Source of the DNA: Shewanella aquimarina
GTDB lineage: Bacteria > Pseudomonadota > Gammaproteobacteria > Enterobacterales > Shewanellaceae
Assembly (NCBI RefSeq): GCF_023349185.1
Contig: NZ_JAKIKY010000019.1
Location: 1 to 64,000 of the forward strand
DNA: 64,000 nt
Reading direction: 5' to 3'
Part shown: positions 24,643-33,372 of the stretch, piece after piece
How positions within the stretch are numbered: the first letter of the stretch is position 1
Layout of the letters: every line of letters begins with the position of its first letter
The notes under the pieces: generated by a model
Told to the model about the DNA's origin: nothing
Database searches by the model: none
The model's input: the letters and a program-made list of their open reading frames with translations, nothing else
Translations under genes and position numbers: made by a program

Positions 24643-26445
24643 ATGTCGCTCCAACAGTATCATCCAATAAGCCTGATGCAGGCCCAGAGCCAGCAGCGTG
24701 GCGATGCCATCGCGCTGGAAGGCTATGGCTTAGCCGCTCCCTGGCAGCAGATCAGTTGGCGACGCTTCGATGAGATTGGCGACCAGGTTGCCAAGGCGCT
24801 GATCGCCTCTGACTTTGCCCCCCAGGACAAGGTGGTGATCCTGTCGCAGAACTGTCCCCAGTGGACCTGTGCCGATGTCGGTGCCCTCAAGGCCAAGGCC
24901 GTTGTGGTGCCCATCTACCCTACCAGTACCCTGGAACAGGCGCGCTACATCATAGACGATGCCCAGGCTAAGCTGATTTTCGTCGGCGACGCCGAGCAAT
25001 ATGGCATGGCCCGTGAACTGCTGACTATCTGCCCTAGCCTGACTCAGATAGTGGTGTTCGATGCCGAAGTCGTGTTGACCGAAACGGAAACAGCTGTTCA
25101 TTTCGATAGTCTGCTTACCCAAACCTATTCGCCAGAGGTCGAGGTCGAGGCCGAGCTAGGGCGTCGTTTAGCTAACCTGGACCTGGACGATCTGCTGACC
25201 CTGATCTACACCTCGGGCACCACGGGTGACCCTAAGGGCGTGATGCTGGATTATCGTAACATCGCCTCTGTGGTGCGTCAGCACGATACGATTTTACCTT
25301 TTACGCCGGGCGATGTGTCGCTGGCCTTCCTGCCGCTGAGTCACGTGTTCGAGCGGGGCTGGAGCTTCTACGTGCTATGCCGCGGTGGCCACAACGTCTA
25401 CCTTAACGATCCTATGACGGTGAAAGAGGCGATCGTCGATATTCGTCCCCATACCCTGTGTGTGGTGCCACGTTTCCTGGAGAAGGTCTACAGTGCGGTG
25501 CAGGACAAGGTGAATAAGGCGCCCGACACCCGCAAGAGGCTGTTTGCCTGGGCCATGTCGGTGGGCGAGCGTCAGTTCGAGGTCAGCCAGGGCAGGGCCA
25601 AGAGCTCCTGGTGGCTCAAGACCCAGTGGAAACTGGCTCATAAGCTGGTGTACAGCAAGCTGCAACAGGTATTGGGTGGCAGGCTTAAGTTTATGCCGTG
25701 CGGTGGTGCGGCGCTGGATCAGAATGTGGCCAGCTTCTTCCACGCCATCGATATTCCCGTGCTCTGCGGCTATGGCATGACGGAGACCACGGCGACCGTG
25801 ACCTGTAATACCCTGGATAACCGGGTGGCTGGCTCTAACGGCAAGACCCTGCCGGAAGTCGAGATCAAGCTGGGTAAAGACAACGAGATCCTGGTGCGCG
25901 GTGATACCGTGATGCGCGGCTACTACAATCGTCCCCAGGAGACTGCCGATAGCTTCGAAGATGGTTGGCTGAAGACGGGGGATGCCGGTCAGCTAGACGC
26001 GCAGGGTAACCTGTTCATCACAGACCGCATCAAGGAGTTGATGAAGACCTCTAACGGTAAATATATCGCGCCCCAGAGGGTAGAGGGCAAGGTAGGCTGC
26101 TGTCCCTTCATCGAGCAGGTGGCGGTGATCGCCGATGCCAAAAACTATGTGACCGCGCTTATCGTGCCCGCTTTCGAGTCGTTAGAGGCCTGGGCCGAGG
26201 AGAAGGGCTTGCACTACGAGTCGCCCATTGAGCTGCTGCGTCACAGCCATGTGATCGAGCACTTCGAGCAGCGTCTCAAGCATCTGCAGCAGGAGCTGGC
26301 GGGTTTCGAGAAGATCAAGAAGTTTACCCTGTTACCCGAGGCCTTCTCTATGGAGGCCGGTCTGCTGACACCGACCATGAAGCTGAGGCGTAAGATGATC
26401 TATCACAAGTACGCCACCGAAATTAACGCCATGTATTTGAAGTAA
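24643..26445 (+). CDS. long-chain acyl-CoA synthetase (AMP-forming)
   Basis: A 600-residue adenylate-forming ligase that activates fatty acids to acyl-CoA through an acyl-AMP. The P-loop-like motif LIYTSGTTGDPKGVML begins near residue 187, GYGMTETTATVT and the hinge DGWLKTGDAGQLDAQGNLFITDRIKELMKTSNGKYI follow. The last segment places it in the FAA1/COG1022 group of membrane-associated enzymes, which keep the KxSxGKY motif. Chain length preference cannot be read. It is monocistronic, with a hairpin after its stop, though two thioesterases of the opposite activity lie within 2.5 kb. Confidence 0.92.
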   Translation: MSLQQYHPISLMQAQSQQRGDAIALEGYGLAAPWQQISWRRFDEIGDQVAKALIASDFAPQDKVVILSQNCPQWTCADVGALKAKAVVVPIYPTSTLEQARYIIDDAQAKLIFVGDAEQYGMARELLTICPSLTQIVVFDAEVVLTETETAVHFDSLLTQTYSPEVEVEAELGRRLANLDLDDLLTLIYTSGTTGDPKGVMLDYRNIASVVRQHDTILPFTPGDVSLAFLPLSHVFERGWSFYVLCRGGHNVYLNDPMTVKEAIVDIRPHTLCVVPRFLEKVYSAVQDKVNKAPDTRKRLFAWAMSVGERQFEVSQGRAKSSWWLKTQWKLAHKLVYSKLQQVLGGRLKFMPCGGAALDQNVASFFHAIDIPVLCGYGMTETTATVTCNTLDNRVAGSNGKTLPEVEIKLGKDNEILVRGDTVMRGYYNRPQETADSFEDGWLKTGDAGQLDAQGNLFITDRIKELMKTSNGKYIAPQRVEGKVGCCPFIEQVAVIADAKNYVTALIVPAFESLEAWAEEKGLHYESPIELLRHSHVIEHFEQRLKHLQQELAGFEKIKKFTLLPEAFSMEAGLLTPTMKLRRKMIYHKYATEINAMYLK

Positions 26446-26452
26446 TTAGATC

Positions 26453-26482
26453 TTAAGGGCGTCTCGCAACGAGGCGCCCTTA
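26453..26482 (+). terminator. hairpin after the acyl-CoA synthetase gene
   Basis: Strong inverted repeat TTAAGGGCG.CTC / GAG.CGCCCTTA eight bases after the stop. No T-run follows, so it may act as an RNA 3'-end stabiliser as much as a terminator. Confidence 0.6.
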
Positions 26483-26565
26483 GGTCGAAAGTCCATCTTG
26501 CATCCCAAGGGCTTCTCGGTTAGCGTATTCCCACAAAAATAACGACTTAGCCTTAGGAGCTCCCT

Positions 26566-26970
26566 GTGCCGTTACGCTCTTTCAGTTTAACCATTCAACC
26601 CAGATTCAATGAAACCGATGGCCTGGGCCATATCAACAATACCGTTATGCCCGTCTGGTTCGAGGCGGCGCGTGAGCCCATCTTCGCCATCTTCAATCCC
26701 TCGCTTAATCTGGCGGAGTGGAACCTGATCGTGGCGGGCTTTACCATCGCCTACACCTCGCCGACCCAATATGGTCTGCCGGTGGAGATCAAGACCTGGA
26801 TCAGCCGTGTGGGTAATGCCAGTTTCGAGGTGGCGCAGCAGAGCTGGCAGGGGGGGAAGATGACCGCCGAGGCCAAGACCACCTTAGTGCATTACGACTA
26901 TAGCGTCGACAAGAGCCAACCCATAGGGGAAGAGGTGAAGCAGGCGCTGCTGACCCTGACCGGCGAATAG
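26566..26970 (+). CDS. hotdog-fold acyl-CoA thioesterase
   Basis: A 134-residue cytoplasmic thioesterase of the 4-hydroxybenzoyl-CoA thioesterase/YbgC type. The N-terminal motif QPRFNETDGLGHINNTVMPVWFEAAR matches the family active-site segment, in which the Asp or Glu and the HINN stretch bind the thioester. It hydrolyses an acyl-CoA that cannot be specified. The start is a GTG, supported by TAGGAG six bases upstream. Confidence 0.87.
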   Translation: MPLRSFSLTIQPRFNETDGLGHINNTVMPVWFEAAREPIFAIFNPSLNLAEWNLIVAGFTIAYTSPTQYGLPVEIKTWISRVGNASFEVAQQSWQGGKMTAEAKTTLVHYDYSVDKSQPIGEEVKQALLTLTGE

Positions 26971-26975
26971 GCGGG

Positions 26976-27221
26976 TTACAAAAACTTCTGCACGTACCAG
27001 CAGCTGGCTGTGATGGCGAGTTGCTGGGACTTGGCCCACGCTAAGCCATGGCGCACCAGGCGCCCGGCCACGCCTTGTCCCCTCAGTTCATCCGGCACGA
27101 AGGTGCGAACAAAATCCACCTTGTCGCCTTGTCGTTGATACTCTAATACCGCATCATGGCCTGCAATGGACAGGACAAATTTCTGCTGGTCGTCCTGGTG
27201 TCGAATCGTCTCTTGCGTCAT
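26976..27221 (-). CDS. GNAT-like N-acetyltransferase (NATD1/YidJ type)
   Basis: An 81-residue minimal GNAT-fold protein. The acetyl-CoA loop is recognisable as VPDELRGQGVAGRLVRHGLAWAK. The ending SCWYVQKFL is typical of the short NATD1-like group. The substrate is unknown. The ATG at 27221 has GAGAGG upstream, and an earlier ATG (27263) adds residues with no family match. It converges on the thioesterase gene, with only 5 bases between the stops. Confidence 0.85.
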   Translation of the reverse strand: MTQETIRHQDDQQKFVLSIAGHDAVLEYQRQGDKVDFVRTFVPDELRGQGVAGRLVRHGLAWAKSQQLAITASCWYVQKFL

Positions 27222-27318
27222 AGTCTGCCTCTCGTTTGACGGGATGAAACTTAACGTTAGCACAGGGTGATAAAATTAGTAACAAGATGATTTTGTTAAA
27301 ATTAGATGAGGCCTTCGC

Positions 27319-28344
27319 GTGAAAATCAAGGGCCATATACACCTTAAGAGCGCGCTGACCCGCTGGCTTGGGCTCTGTGTTGGGGTTTACTTTACTCAAG
27401 CATTGGCTGCTCCGGAGATTAACCTGCGCCCCGCCGTCGAGGCCAAACTCAAGGGGGACATCACCAGTGCCATGGTGCTCACCGATGCCAACCTGATCAC
27501 CTTAGGGATAGTGGATTTTAATCCCAACACCATAGTGGATCTGAGCGAGATAGGCGATGTCGGTAGCGAGGAGTCGCTTGAGCGGCGCAGTCAGCTCACC
27601 TCCTATACCTTGCCCTGGGAGAGCGACACAGTGCCGCTCTCGCCCGAGTGGTCCCAAAGCATCCAGGTGCGCTTCTCCTACGTGCATGCCAGCGACAGCA
27701 TACAGGGGCTGGAGGATGAGACCATCAGCAGTCCGATCAAGGATACCAGCTACCTGCTGGCGGGCGAGTATCGCTGGAAGTATCAGATAAATGAGCAGTG
27801 GCGGGCGGTCTTTGGCCTGGGGGCGCAATTTATCTGGCTGGAAAACCGCCTAACCTATAACGACCCCGTGCTGCGCAGCGTCAGTGGTGTCCTAGACGAC
27901 AAGTTGGTGAACACCAGCTATGGCGCCATCATGTTCGATCCCAACGCCGAGCTGACCTATACGGGTGACCTCATGGGGAATAAGTGGGAATTTATCAGCA
28001 CCCTCAGATATGGCATAGGCCGCAGCCTGCTGACCGACGATGGCATGCAGGCGGTGACGCCTCAGGTCGGGCGTCTGAGCAACGCCCTGGTATTTCATTA
28101 TGGGTTGCCAGACTTCTTCGACCGTCAGAACGAGATGCGCCTGCTGGCCAAGCGGATCGATCTTAGCGGCGATGTTATCGACCCCATGGGGACGCGTCAC
28201 TACTACGAGTTCGGTGCAGGCTGGGTGGTGCAGACCCCTTCGCTGTCAGCCTGGCTGCGCAACATAGGGATAGGCATCACACTCAACATCAACAGTGGCC
28301 TGAGTGGCGGCGGCATAGTGCTGCTGTTTAACGAAGAGATGTGA
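27319..28344 (+). CDS. outer-membrane beta-barrel protein, possibly of the solitary autotransporter-barrel family
   Basis: A 341-residue exported protein with a GTG start (GAGG upstream). A signal peptide ends near ALAAPE. The remainder alternates polar and hydrophobic or aromatic residues in strand-sized pieces (SIQVRFSYVHAS, YLLAGEYRWKYQI, WEFISTLRYGIGRSL, GIGITLNINSG), which fits a 10-14 strand barrel. It recalls Vibrio/Shewanella proteins labelled solitary outer-membrane autotransporter-like barrels, which have no passenger domain. That match is from memory and the function is unknown. It does not end in a canonical C-terminal Phe. Confidence 0.65.
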   Translation: MKIKGHIHLKSALTRWLGLCVGVYFTQALAAPEINLRPAVEAKLKGDITSAMVLTDANLITLGIVDFNPNTIVDLSEIGDVGSEESLERRSQLTSYTLPWESDTVPLSPEWSQSIQVRFSYVHASDSIQGLEDETISSPIKDTSYLLAGEYRWKYQINEQWRAVFGLGAQFIWLENRLTYNDPVLRSVSGVLDDKLVNTSYGAIMFDPNAELTYTGDLMGNKWEFISTLRYGIGRSLLTDDGMQAVTPQVGRLSNALVFHYGLPDFFDRQNEMRLLAKRIDLSGDVIDPMGTRHYYEFGAGWVVQTPSLSAWLRNIGIGITLNINSGLSGGGIVLLFNEEM

Positions 28345-28361
28345 GCTCGGCACAATCGAGG

Positions 28362-28790
28362 CTAGTCGATGCAGTGCTCTCTGAGCACGGCCAGTAACTC
28401 GTCGGGCAGATCGGCCTTGGCTTGCTTGTTGAAGTCGAACATGACGGCGACCGAGGAGCCTTTGGTGGTGATCGCCTGTTGCTGCTCGCTGAACACCTGA
28501 TAGTGCATGGTAAAGCGATCCTTGTGGATGTCGCTGATACTGACGCCGATCAATAGGGTGTCGGGGAAGGTGACCGGGCGCTTATAGCGAGCATGGTTGT
28601 CGCTGATCACCGGGCCCATGCCGTACTGGTAGAGCTTATCTAGCGGAAACAGCTGGTTAAAGAAGTCTATCCGCGCCGTCTCGAAGTAACGAAAATAGAC
28701 CGCATTGTTGACGTGCTTCAGGGCATCCATCTCGCCCCAGGCGACTGGGATGCGGGTGTGAAAGGGAAATTGGCTAACGAACTGCTCCAT
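28362..28790 (-). CDS. hotdog-fold acyl-CoA thioesterase
   Basis: A 142-residue thioesterase of the 4HBT family. The segment RIPVAWGEMDALKHVNNAVYFRYFETARIDFF is the catalytic signature, with Glu-Met-Asp followed by HVNN. The rest, DTLLIGVSISDIHKDRFTMHYQVFSE, fits the central sheet. It is only distantly similar to the thioesterase at 26566, so the two are not a recent duplication. AAGGTTAAGAT precedes the ATG. Confidence 0.88.
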   Translation of the reverse strand: MEQFVSQFPFHTRIPVAWGEMDALKHVNNAVYFRYFETARIDFFNQLFPLDKLYQYGMGPVISDNHARYKRPVTFPDTLLIGVSISDIHKDRFTMHYQVFSEQQQAITTKGSSVAVMFDFNKQAKADLPDELLAVLREHCID

Positions 28791-28942
28791 ATCTTAACCT
28801 TCAATTTTCAAACAAGCGTTTAGTTTTGGGTTAAGATATCAGCATCTCGCCACAATACCAATCCCTGAGGGCGTTCGAGTGGCTAATGAATTTCGATGAG
28901 GCTTTCTCTCGTTCTTCGATTTATTTGGCGAGCGAGTAACAA

Positions 28943-28967
28943 AAAAGGCACCCTAGGGTGCCTTTAT
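28943..28967 (-). terminator. terminator of mtnC
   Basis: Perfect stem AAAGGCACCCTAGGGTGCCTTT, with a run of six T's when read on the minus strand, 17 bases beyond the mtnC stop. Confidence 0.92.
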
Positions 28968-28983
28968 TTTTCAAATCGACAGA

Positions 28984-29661
28984 TTAGAAGCTTAATTCTT
29001 TAAAGTTGCTGATCTGTGGGTAGTCGCCGGTGCGCTGAGTGGTCTCGCGCACCATCTGCATTACACGCATGCCCGCCTGCTCGGCAGCTTTGAGCTCCTC
29101 GAGCACATCAGAGATAAACAGCACCTGCTTAGGCGCCAGGCTGATGGTGTTGATGATGTTAAGGTAGGCCTGTTTAAACAGCTTGTTACCGGTGCGGGTG
29201 TCGAAATGGCCATCGAAATATTCGGTCAGGTCACCGCCGTCGCTGTGGCTGAACAGCAGCTTCTGGGCATCCACAGAGCCGGAAGAGAAGCTGTAGAGAC
29301 GCACGTTCTGCGCCTTAATCTCTTTCACGCTGTCGATGAAGTCAGGGTAGATGTGACCCTTAAATTCGCCTTGGGCGTAGCCCTGTTTCCAGATCAGGCC
29401 TTGCAGCGTCTTAAGCGGAGTGGCCTTGCGATCTTCGGCAATCCACTGCTGCAGAATCTCTACCACGCGCTCCAGTGAGGCGTCTGGCTCCAGCGCGATA
29501 TCTTTTACGTCGCTGATGCAGTTGTCGACCAATACATTAGTTTGATTATCTTCTAAAAAGTCAGCGAGGGCCTTAGACGAATAGGGAAAAAGGGTGTCCT
29601 GAATAAAGTTCAGATCGGTTGTTGTACCTGCTGTATCTACAACTATGGCTCGAATACCCAT
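28984..29661 (-). CDS. mtnC: acireductone synthase (enolase-phosphatase E1)
   Basis: A 225-residue HAD-superfamily enzyme of the methionine salvage pathway. It enolises and dephosphorylates 2,3-diketo-5-methylthiopentyl-1-phosphate to give acireductone. The Asp nucleophile motif VDTAGTTTDLNFI at the N-terminus and YSFSSGSVDAQKLLF, HFDTRTGNKL and LFISDVLEELKAAEQAGM are the E1 signatures. Other mtn genes are not in this window. It is a single gene with its own terminator. Confidence 0.93.
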   Translation of the reverse strand: MGIRAIVVDTAGTTTDLNFIQDTLFPYSSKALADFLEDNQTNVLVDNCISDVKDIALEPDASLERVVEILQQWIAEDRKATPLKTLQGLIWKQGYAQGEFKGHIYPDFIDSVKEIKAQNVRLYSFSSGSVDAQKLLFSHSDGGDLTEYFDGHFDTRTGNKLFKQAYLNIINTISLAPKQVLFISDVLEELKAAEQAGMRVMQMVRETTQRTGDYPQISNFKELSF

Positions 29662-29714
29662 AACGTTGGCTTACTCCACTATGCATTAATAGAAATGATT
29701 CGCTTAAATGACAG

Positions 29715-29815
29715 GCCAGATCCTAAGCTGAAAACGCCCCTTTGGCTAGTGAATTATCGCCCAAAGACGAGCGAAGACGCAGCGGATCACAAGGGGAAAC
29801 AGGTCTGGCGTTTTC
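29715..29815. other. extended imperfect inverted repeat, role unknown
   Basis: CCAGATCCT (29715-29723) can pair with AGGTCTGG, and GAAAACGCC (29730-29738) with GGCGTTTTC (29807-29815). Inside, CCTTTGG (29739-29745) pairs with CCAAAG (29761-29766). The arms compete with each other, so the fold is uncertain. It lies in the gap between the divergent mtnC and SEL1 genes. Nothing else is seen there. Confidence 0.35.
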
Positions 29816-29901
29816 GGGTGGAGGTTTGACTTGCTTTTGCTTAAATATCATACTCATTCGCTTGGGGCGTAAAACATGGAAAGGGAAACAAGGAAGGGCG
29901 A

Positions 29902-30708
29902 ATGACTGTTAAATACCTCAAATTTATTAGCTGCTTAGTCTTGATTGCTGGTAGCTACTGCCTGCCACTTGCGGCCAAGATCAAAGTAAAGCCGCTGCCG
30001 ATTCAGCTGGAGAGCTGTGAGCGTGGCGAATGCGTCGATCATTTCAAGGAATACAAGACGCTGGCCCGTTATGGCCATTCTGATGCTATGTACACCCTGG
30101 CCGAGATGTACCGTCTGGGCTATGGCACAGAGAGCGATATGCGTTTATCCACTAAGTGGTATCGCCGCGCCGCCAAGTTAGGTAATCCTTTTGCCCAGTA
30201 CAAGGTGGCCATCCTCTATCTACAGGATGGCGAGAATCAGGATATCGACAAGGCGATGCGCTACCTGCGAGACGCCAACCGCGCCGATCTTAACGAGGCG
30301 GCTCACCTCTTGGGAATGCTCTACGTAGAAGGCGAGTTGGTGGAGAAGGACAAGGTGAAAGCCAAGGACTACCTGACCAAGGCCTATGAGGCGGGTCATG
30401 AGCCGACACTTAACCTGCTGGCCGAAGTTAGTGAGGTGGCCCTCGAGGTCAAGCGCCAGGCTAAGGTGGCGCCGGTTACGCCCAAGAGTCAGGCCGCTCC
30501 GACAGATGAGATGGAGGTGATCGAGGTGCGTGCCCCTAGTCTGGAAGAGGTTTTTAGTTACCATATTGCTACTATGCGTGGCGGTGTGCCTGATGCGATC
30601 ACTGGTACGGGCACCTCGCTGCGGGGTCGTACCTGTGGTGAAATGATCTCCTGTAATACTCAGGAAGACAGAGAGCGTATTCGCGATTTTCTTATGTCCA
30701 CCTGGTAA
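29902..30708 (+). CDS. exported SEL1-repeat protein
   Basis: A 268-residue secreted protein with a signal peptide (FISCLVLIAGSYCLPLAA). Residues about 50-175 hold three or four SEL1-type TPR repeats (GHSDAMYTLAEMYRLGYGTESDMRLSTKWYRRAAKLGNPFAQYKVAILYL and so on). SEL1 repeats bind proteins. The C-terminal 90 residues match nothing I recognise and include two Cys (RTCGEMISC). AAGGAAGGGCG precedes the ATG. The next gene, 43 bases downstream, also encodes an exported protein, so they probably form a pair. Confidence 0.8.
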   Translation: MTVKYLKFISCLVLIAGSYCLPLAAKIKVKPLPIQLESCERGECVDHFKEYKTLARYGHSDAMYTLAEMYRLGYGTESDMRLSTKWYRRAAKLGNPFAQYKVAILYLQDGENQDIDKAMRYLRDANRADLNEAAHLLGMLYVEGELVEKDKVKAKDYLTKAYEAGHEPTLNLLAEVSEVALEVKRQAKVAPVTPKSQAAPTDEMEVIEVRAPSLEEVFSYHIATMRGGVPDAITGTGTSLRGRTCGEMISCNTQEDRERIRDFLMSTW

Positions 30709-30751
30709 CGGCTCACGTTGCCCTATCACTTAACAATAACAAGGAATACAC

Positions 30752-31906
30752 GTGATAAATAAATGGATTGCTGGTGTTATCTTACTGCTCGGTAGTGGCT
30801 TGAACCTGGTTCAGGCGGCTCCTACTACTAACCTTGAAACGCTGATGGTTAAGGCGCCGGGTGTCGACAAGCCCATGGCCTTCAAGGTCAATCTGCCCGC
30901 CAGTTATGGCGAGAACCTAGATAAGCGTTATGTGCTGCTGTTCGACTTTCATCCCCGCAGCCGCGGTTATCTCGAGGGGATGCATGACTGGATGAGCCAT
31001 AATGGCGACTGGCCCTGGCTGGAGACCATAATCGTCACAGCGCCCGACGGTGACCAGGCGCTGGGCAAGTTGAAGAGTCAGGCGATAGAGCAGGAAGGTA
31101 GCGTCGCCCTGTTGGACTTCATGGAGCAGTCGCTGCTGCCCGCCATCGATGCCAAGTATCGCACCAATGGCTTTCGTATCATGAATGGCTTTACCGGCAA
31201 CGCCGGCCTGGTGCTCTACACCTTGCTCAATCGCCCCGAGTTGTTCAACGCCTACCTGGCGGCGAGCCCGGTGCTGAGTGACGATTTTGCCTATGTGATC
31301 AAGTCGGCCACAGACAAGCTGGAGAAGCTCAAGGGCAAGCCGCGCTACCTGATGTTGACCACCAGCGACAGCGATTTCGAGCAGCGTCAGCTGGCGGATT
31401 TCGCCGCTTTGGAGGAGCTGCTCGAGACCACAAATCATCCGGCGCTGCACTATAAGGTGAAACGTTTCGACGGCACCTACTATATGACCCAGCCGATCCT
31501 GGCGACCGCCCACGGCATAGAGTGGCTGTTCGACGACTACCATAGGGTGCTCTCGCCAGACTCAGAGATCGCCAAAGGCGGCGTGAAGGCGATTCTCGAC
31601 CACTATAGTTACCTGTCACAGCAGAAGTATGGCTTCCCCGTGCCCTCTACCGATTCGCTGATCGCCCTGGCGGACGCCGAGTTTGCCAAGGATAAAGACA
31701 AGGGGTTAGCTGTCTATCAGGCGGCGGTGGAGGCCAATCCTGACTCCCACAGCGCCCACGATGCTTTGGCCCGGGCCTATGGTGAGCTGAAGATGTATGA
31801 CTTAGCCATAGCCCAGCAGAAGCAGGCGCTGGCCAAGACAGACCATCCCTTCTGGACACGCAAGTACAGCGAGAGCCTGGCGGCGTTAGAGGCGCAGCGG
31901 CACTAG
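30752..31906 (+). CDS. exported esterase-fold protein with TPR, probably catalytically inactive
   Basis: A 384-residue exported protein (GTG start, AAGGAATACAC upstream; signal peptide ending VQAAP). Residues about 25-275 follow the plan of the esterase D/Fes-like alpha/beta hydrolases (LLFDFHPR, LLPAIDAKYRTNGFRIMNGFTGN, FNAYLAASPVL). The expected Ser of the G-x-S-x-G elbow is Thr148 (GFTGNAG), and the expected catalytic His after FDG is Tyr244 (FDGTYYMTQP). Both changes argue for a pseudoenzyme. Residues about 305-380 hold two TPR-like repeats. It may bind rather than cleave a ligand, perhaps with the SEL1 protein upstream. Confidence 0.75.
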   Translation: MINKWIAGVILLLGSGLNLVQAAPTTNLETLMVKAPGVDKPMAFKVNLPASYGENLDKRYVLLFDFHPRSRGYLEGMHDWMSHNGDWPWLETIIVTAPDGDQALGKLKSQAIEQEGSVALLDFMEQSLLPAIDAKYRTNGFRIMNGFTGNAGLVLYTLLNRPELFNAYLAASPVLSDDFAYVIKSATDKLEKLKGKPRYLMLTTSDSDFEQRQLADFAALEELLETTNHPALHYKVKRFDGTYYMTQPILATAHGIEWLFDDYHRVLSPDSEIAKGGVKAILDHYSYLSQQKYGFPVPSTDSLIALADAEFAKDKDKGLAVYQAAVEANPDSHSAHDALARAYGELKMYDLAIAQQKQALAKTDHPFWTRKYSESLAALEAQRH

Positions 31907-32177
31907 TTGATTCTACGTAAGGCTCTTCGCCGTTTACCTTTATTGAAATACGCCGGCATCTGCCCTCTTTTGGTGCAGATGCCTATGCGTTTCGGCGCAG
32001 TCAGAGCGAATTGCACGCCCTGGCTCCGGCGATTCATCTCCTTATCAGTCCCTCCCAGCCTGGGTTTTCGCCCCATGGCGCGGCGTTTTCCTCTGCCTTA
32101 GCCGGGTTTCTGTGCCCGCGAGTGGGATTGGCGCCATAGTTGCAAAGCTTAGAGTCGTTATCTAAAGGGAGCAGTCT

Positions 32178-33125
32178 ATGGCGGCAATGAGTTACTTGAG
32201 CGTGATCGAGCGGTACCATGAGCATGAGCAGCTGGTGAAGGAGCTGCTGGAGTCGATTCTGGTGGGGATAAGCGATCCCCTGATGTTGTCCGATCCAGGT
32301 TTTCGGGTGCGGGCCATGGCCGAGATCGCCAACAGCTATCCCTTTATCGAGCTGCTCTATGTGCTCGACGGCGATGGGGTGCAGATCAGCGACAACGTGG
32401 CCATAGTCAATCGTGTAGTGCAGGCGATCCCCGTGGGGCGCAACCTGAGTAGAAGCCACAGGCCTTACTTCTCCAAGGCGCAGGAGACGCAGTTGCTCAA
32501 GATCACCACTCCCTATCTCTCTAACGCCAGTGGCCAGCTCTGCCTGTCGGCCTCCTATCGTATCGAAGACGACTCGGGGCGGGGCTTTATCGTGGTGGAT
32601 ATCAATCTCACTCAATTGATCGAGTTTATGATGGGCGATCGGGCCAGACGGCGGGCGACGCCCCTGTTCAAGGGGGTCTATACCGCGCTGGTGGTCGGGC
32701 TGTTTATCATGGTGCTGGTGCTGATCAGCATGGCGACCGTGGACATCGCCGCCTTGCTCGCCGAGGGAGTTGTACCTAGCGGCTCCATCAAGCCCTTTAG
32801 CATCATCATCTTCATCACCCTGGCCCTGGCGGTGTTCGATCTGGGTAAGACGATCCTCGAAGAGGAGGTGTTGATGCACAAGGACATCTTTCGTCACAGC
32901 TCAACCCGGCGCACCATCACCCGCTTCATCTCCACTATCTTGATCGCCATCTCCATCGAGGCCCTGCTGACCATGTTTAAGGCCTCCCTGGGAGAGATGA
33001 AGTATGTGCAGCCCGCCATCGGCATGATGTTCGCCGTCGTCGGCCTGCTGGTGGGGCTGGGGATCTATGTGTTTCTCGGTGCCAAGGCCGAGCTGCTGCT
33101 CAAACAGGGCAATGGTAAGCCTTAG
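32178..33125 (+). CDS. PDC/Cache-sensor membrane protein without output domain
   Basis: A 315-residue protein. Residues about 10-150 look like a PDC/Cache ligand-sensing domain (FIELLYVLDGDGVQISDN, GRNLSRSHRPYFSKAQ, TTPYLSNASGQLCLSASYRI, GRGFIVVDINL). Then come about four membrane helices (about 172-192, 212-235, 255-272 and 282-305). There is no N-terminal signal or membrane helix, so the sensor domain would face the cytoplasm. No kinase, cyclase or methyl-acceptor domain follows. Similar proteins are sometimes labelled general glycosylation pathway proteins; I cannot support that role. AAAGGGAGCAGTCT precedes the ATG. The 270-base gap before it holds only a hairpin (31955-31983, GGCATCTGC/GCAGATGCC). 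Confidence 0.72.
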   Translation: MAAMSYLSVIERYHEHEQLVKELLESILVGISDPLMLSDPGFRVRAMAEIANSYPFIELLYVLDGDGVQISDNVAIVNRVVQAIPVGRNLSRSHRPYFSKAQETQLLKITTPYLSNASGQLCLSASYRIEDDSGRGFIVVDINLTQLIEFMMGDRARRRATPLFKGVYTALVVGLFIMVLVLISMATVDIAALLAEGVVPSGSIKPFSIIIFITLALAVFDLGKTILEEEVLMHKDIFRHSSTRRTITRFISTILIAISIEALLTMFKASLGEMKYVQPAIGMMFAVVGLLVGLGIYVFLGAKAELLLKQGNGKP

Positions 33126-33372
33126 ACTCTTAAACCTTTGGCCCTTAAACCTTAGACGACAGGTTACAGACCTGAGGCATCTGTCTGGTGAGCACAGGGA
33201 CGTCTGTTGGATAACCCAATTCCTGAGCCAAAAACTCCTTCTCGGTGGAACCCTGCGCCTTAAGCTGTAGATCCTTTTCCTCAATAGATCGATGTGAGTT
33301 AACTGCTGTTTATTTGCGAACAATAGGCGTAGTTTAGGGTTAAGGTCTATTGCCTTTGAGGTTAAGCGAGCC

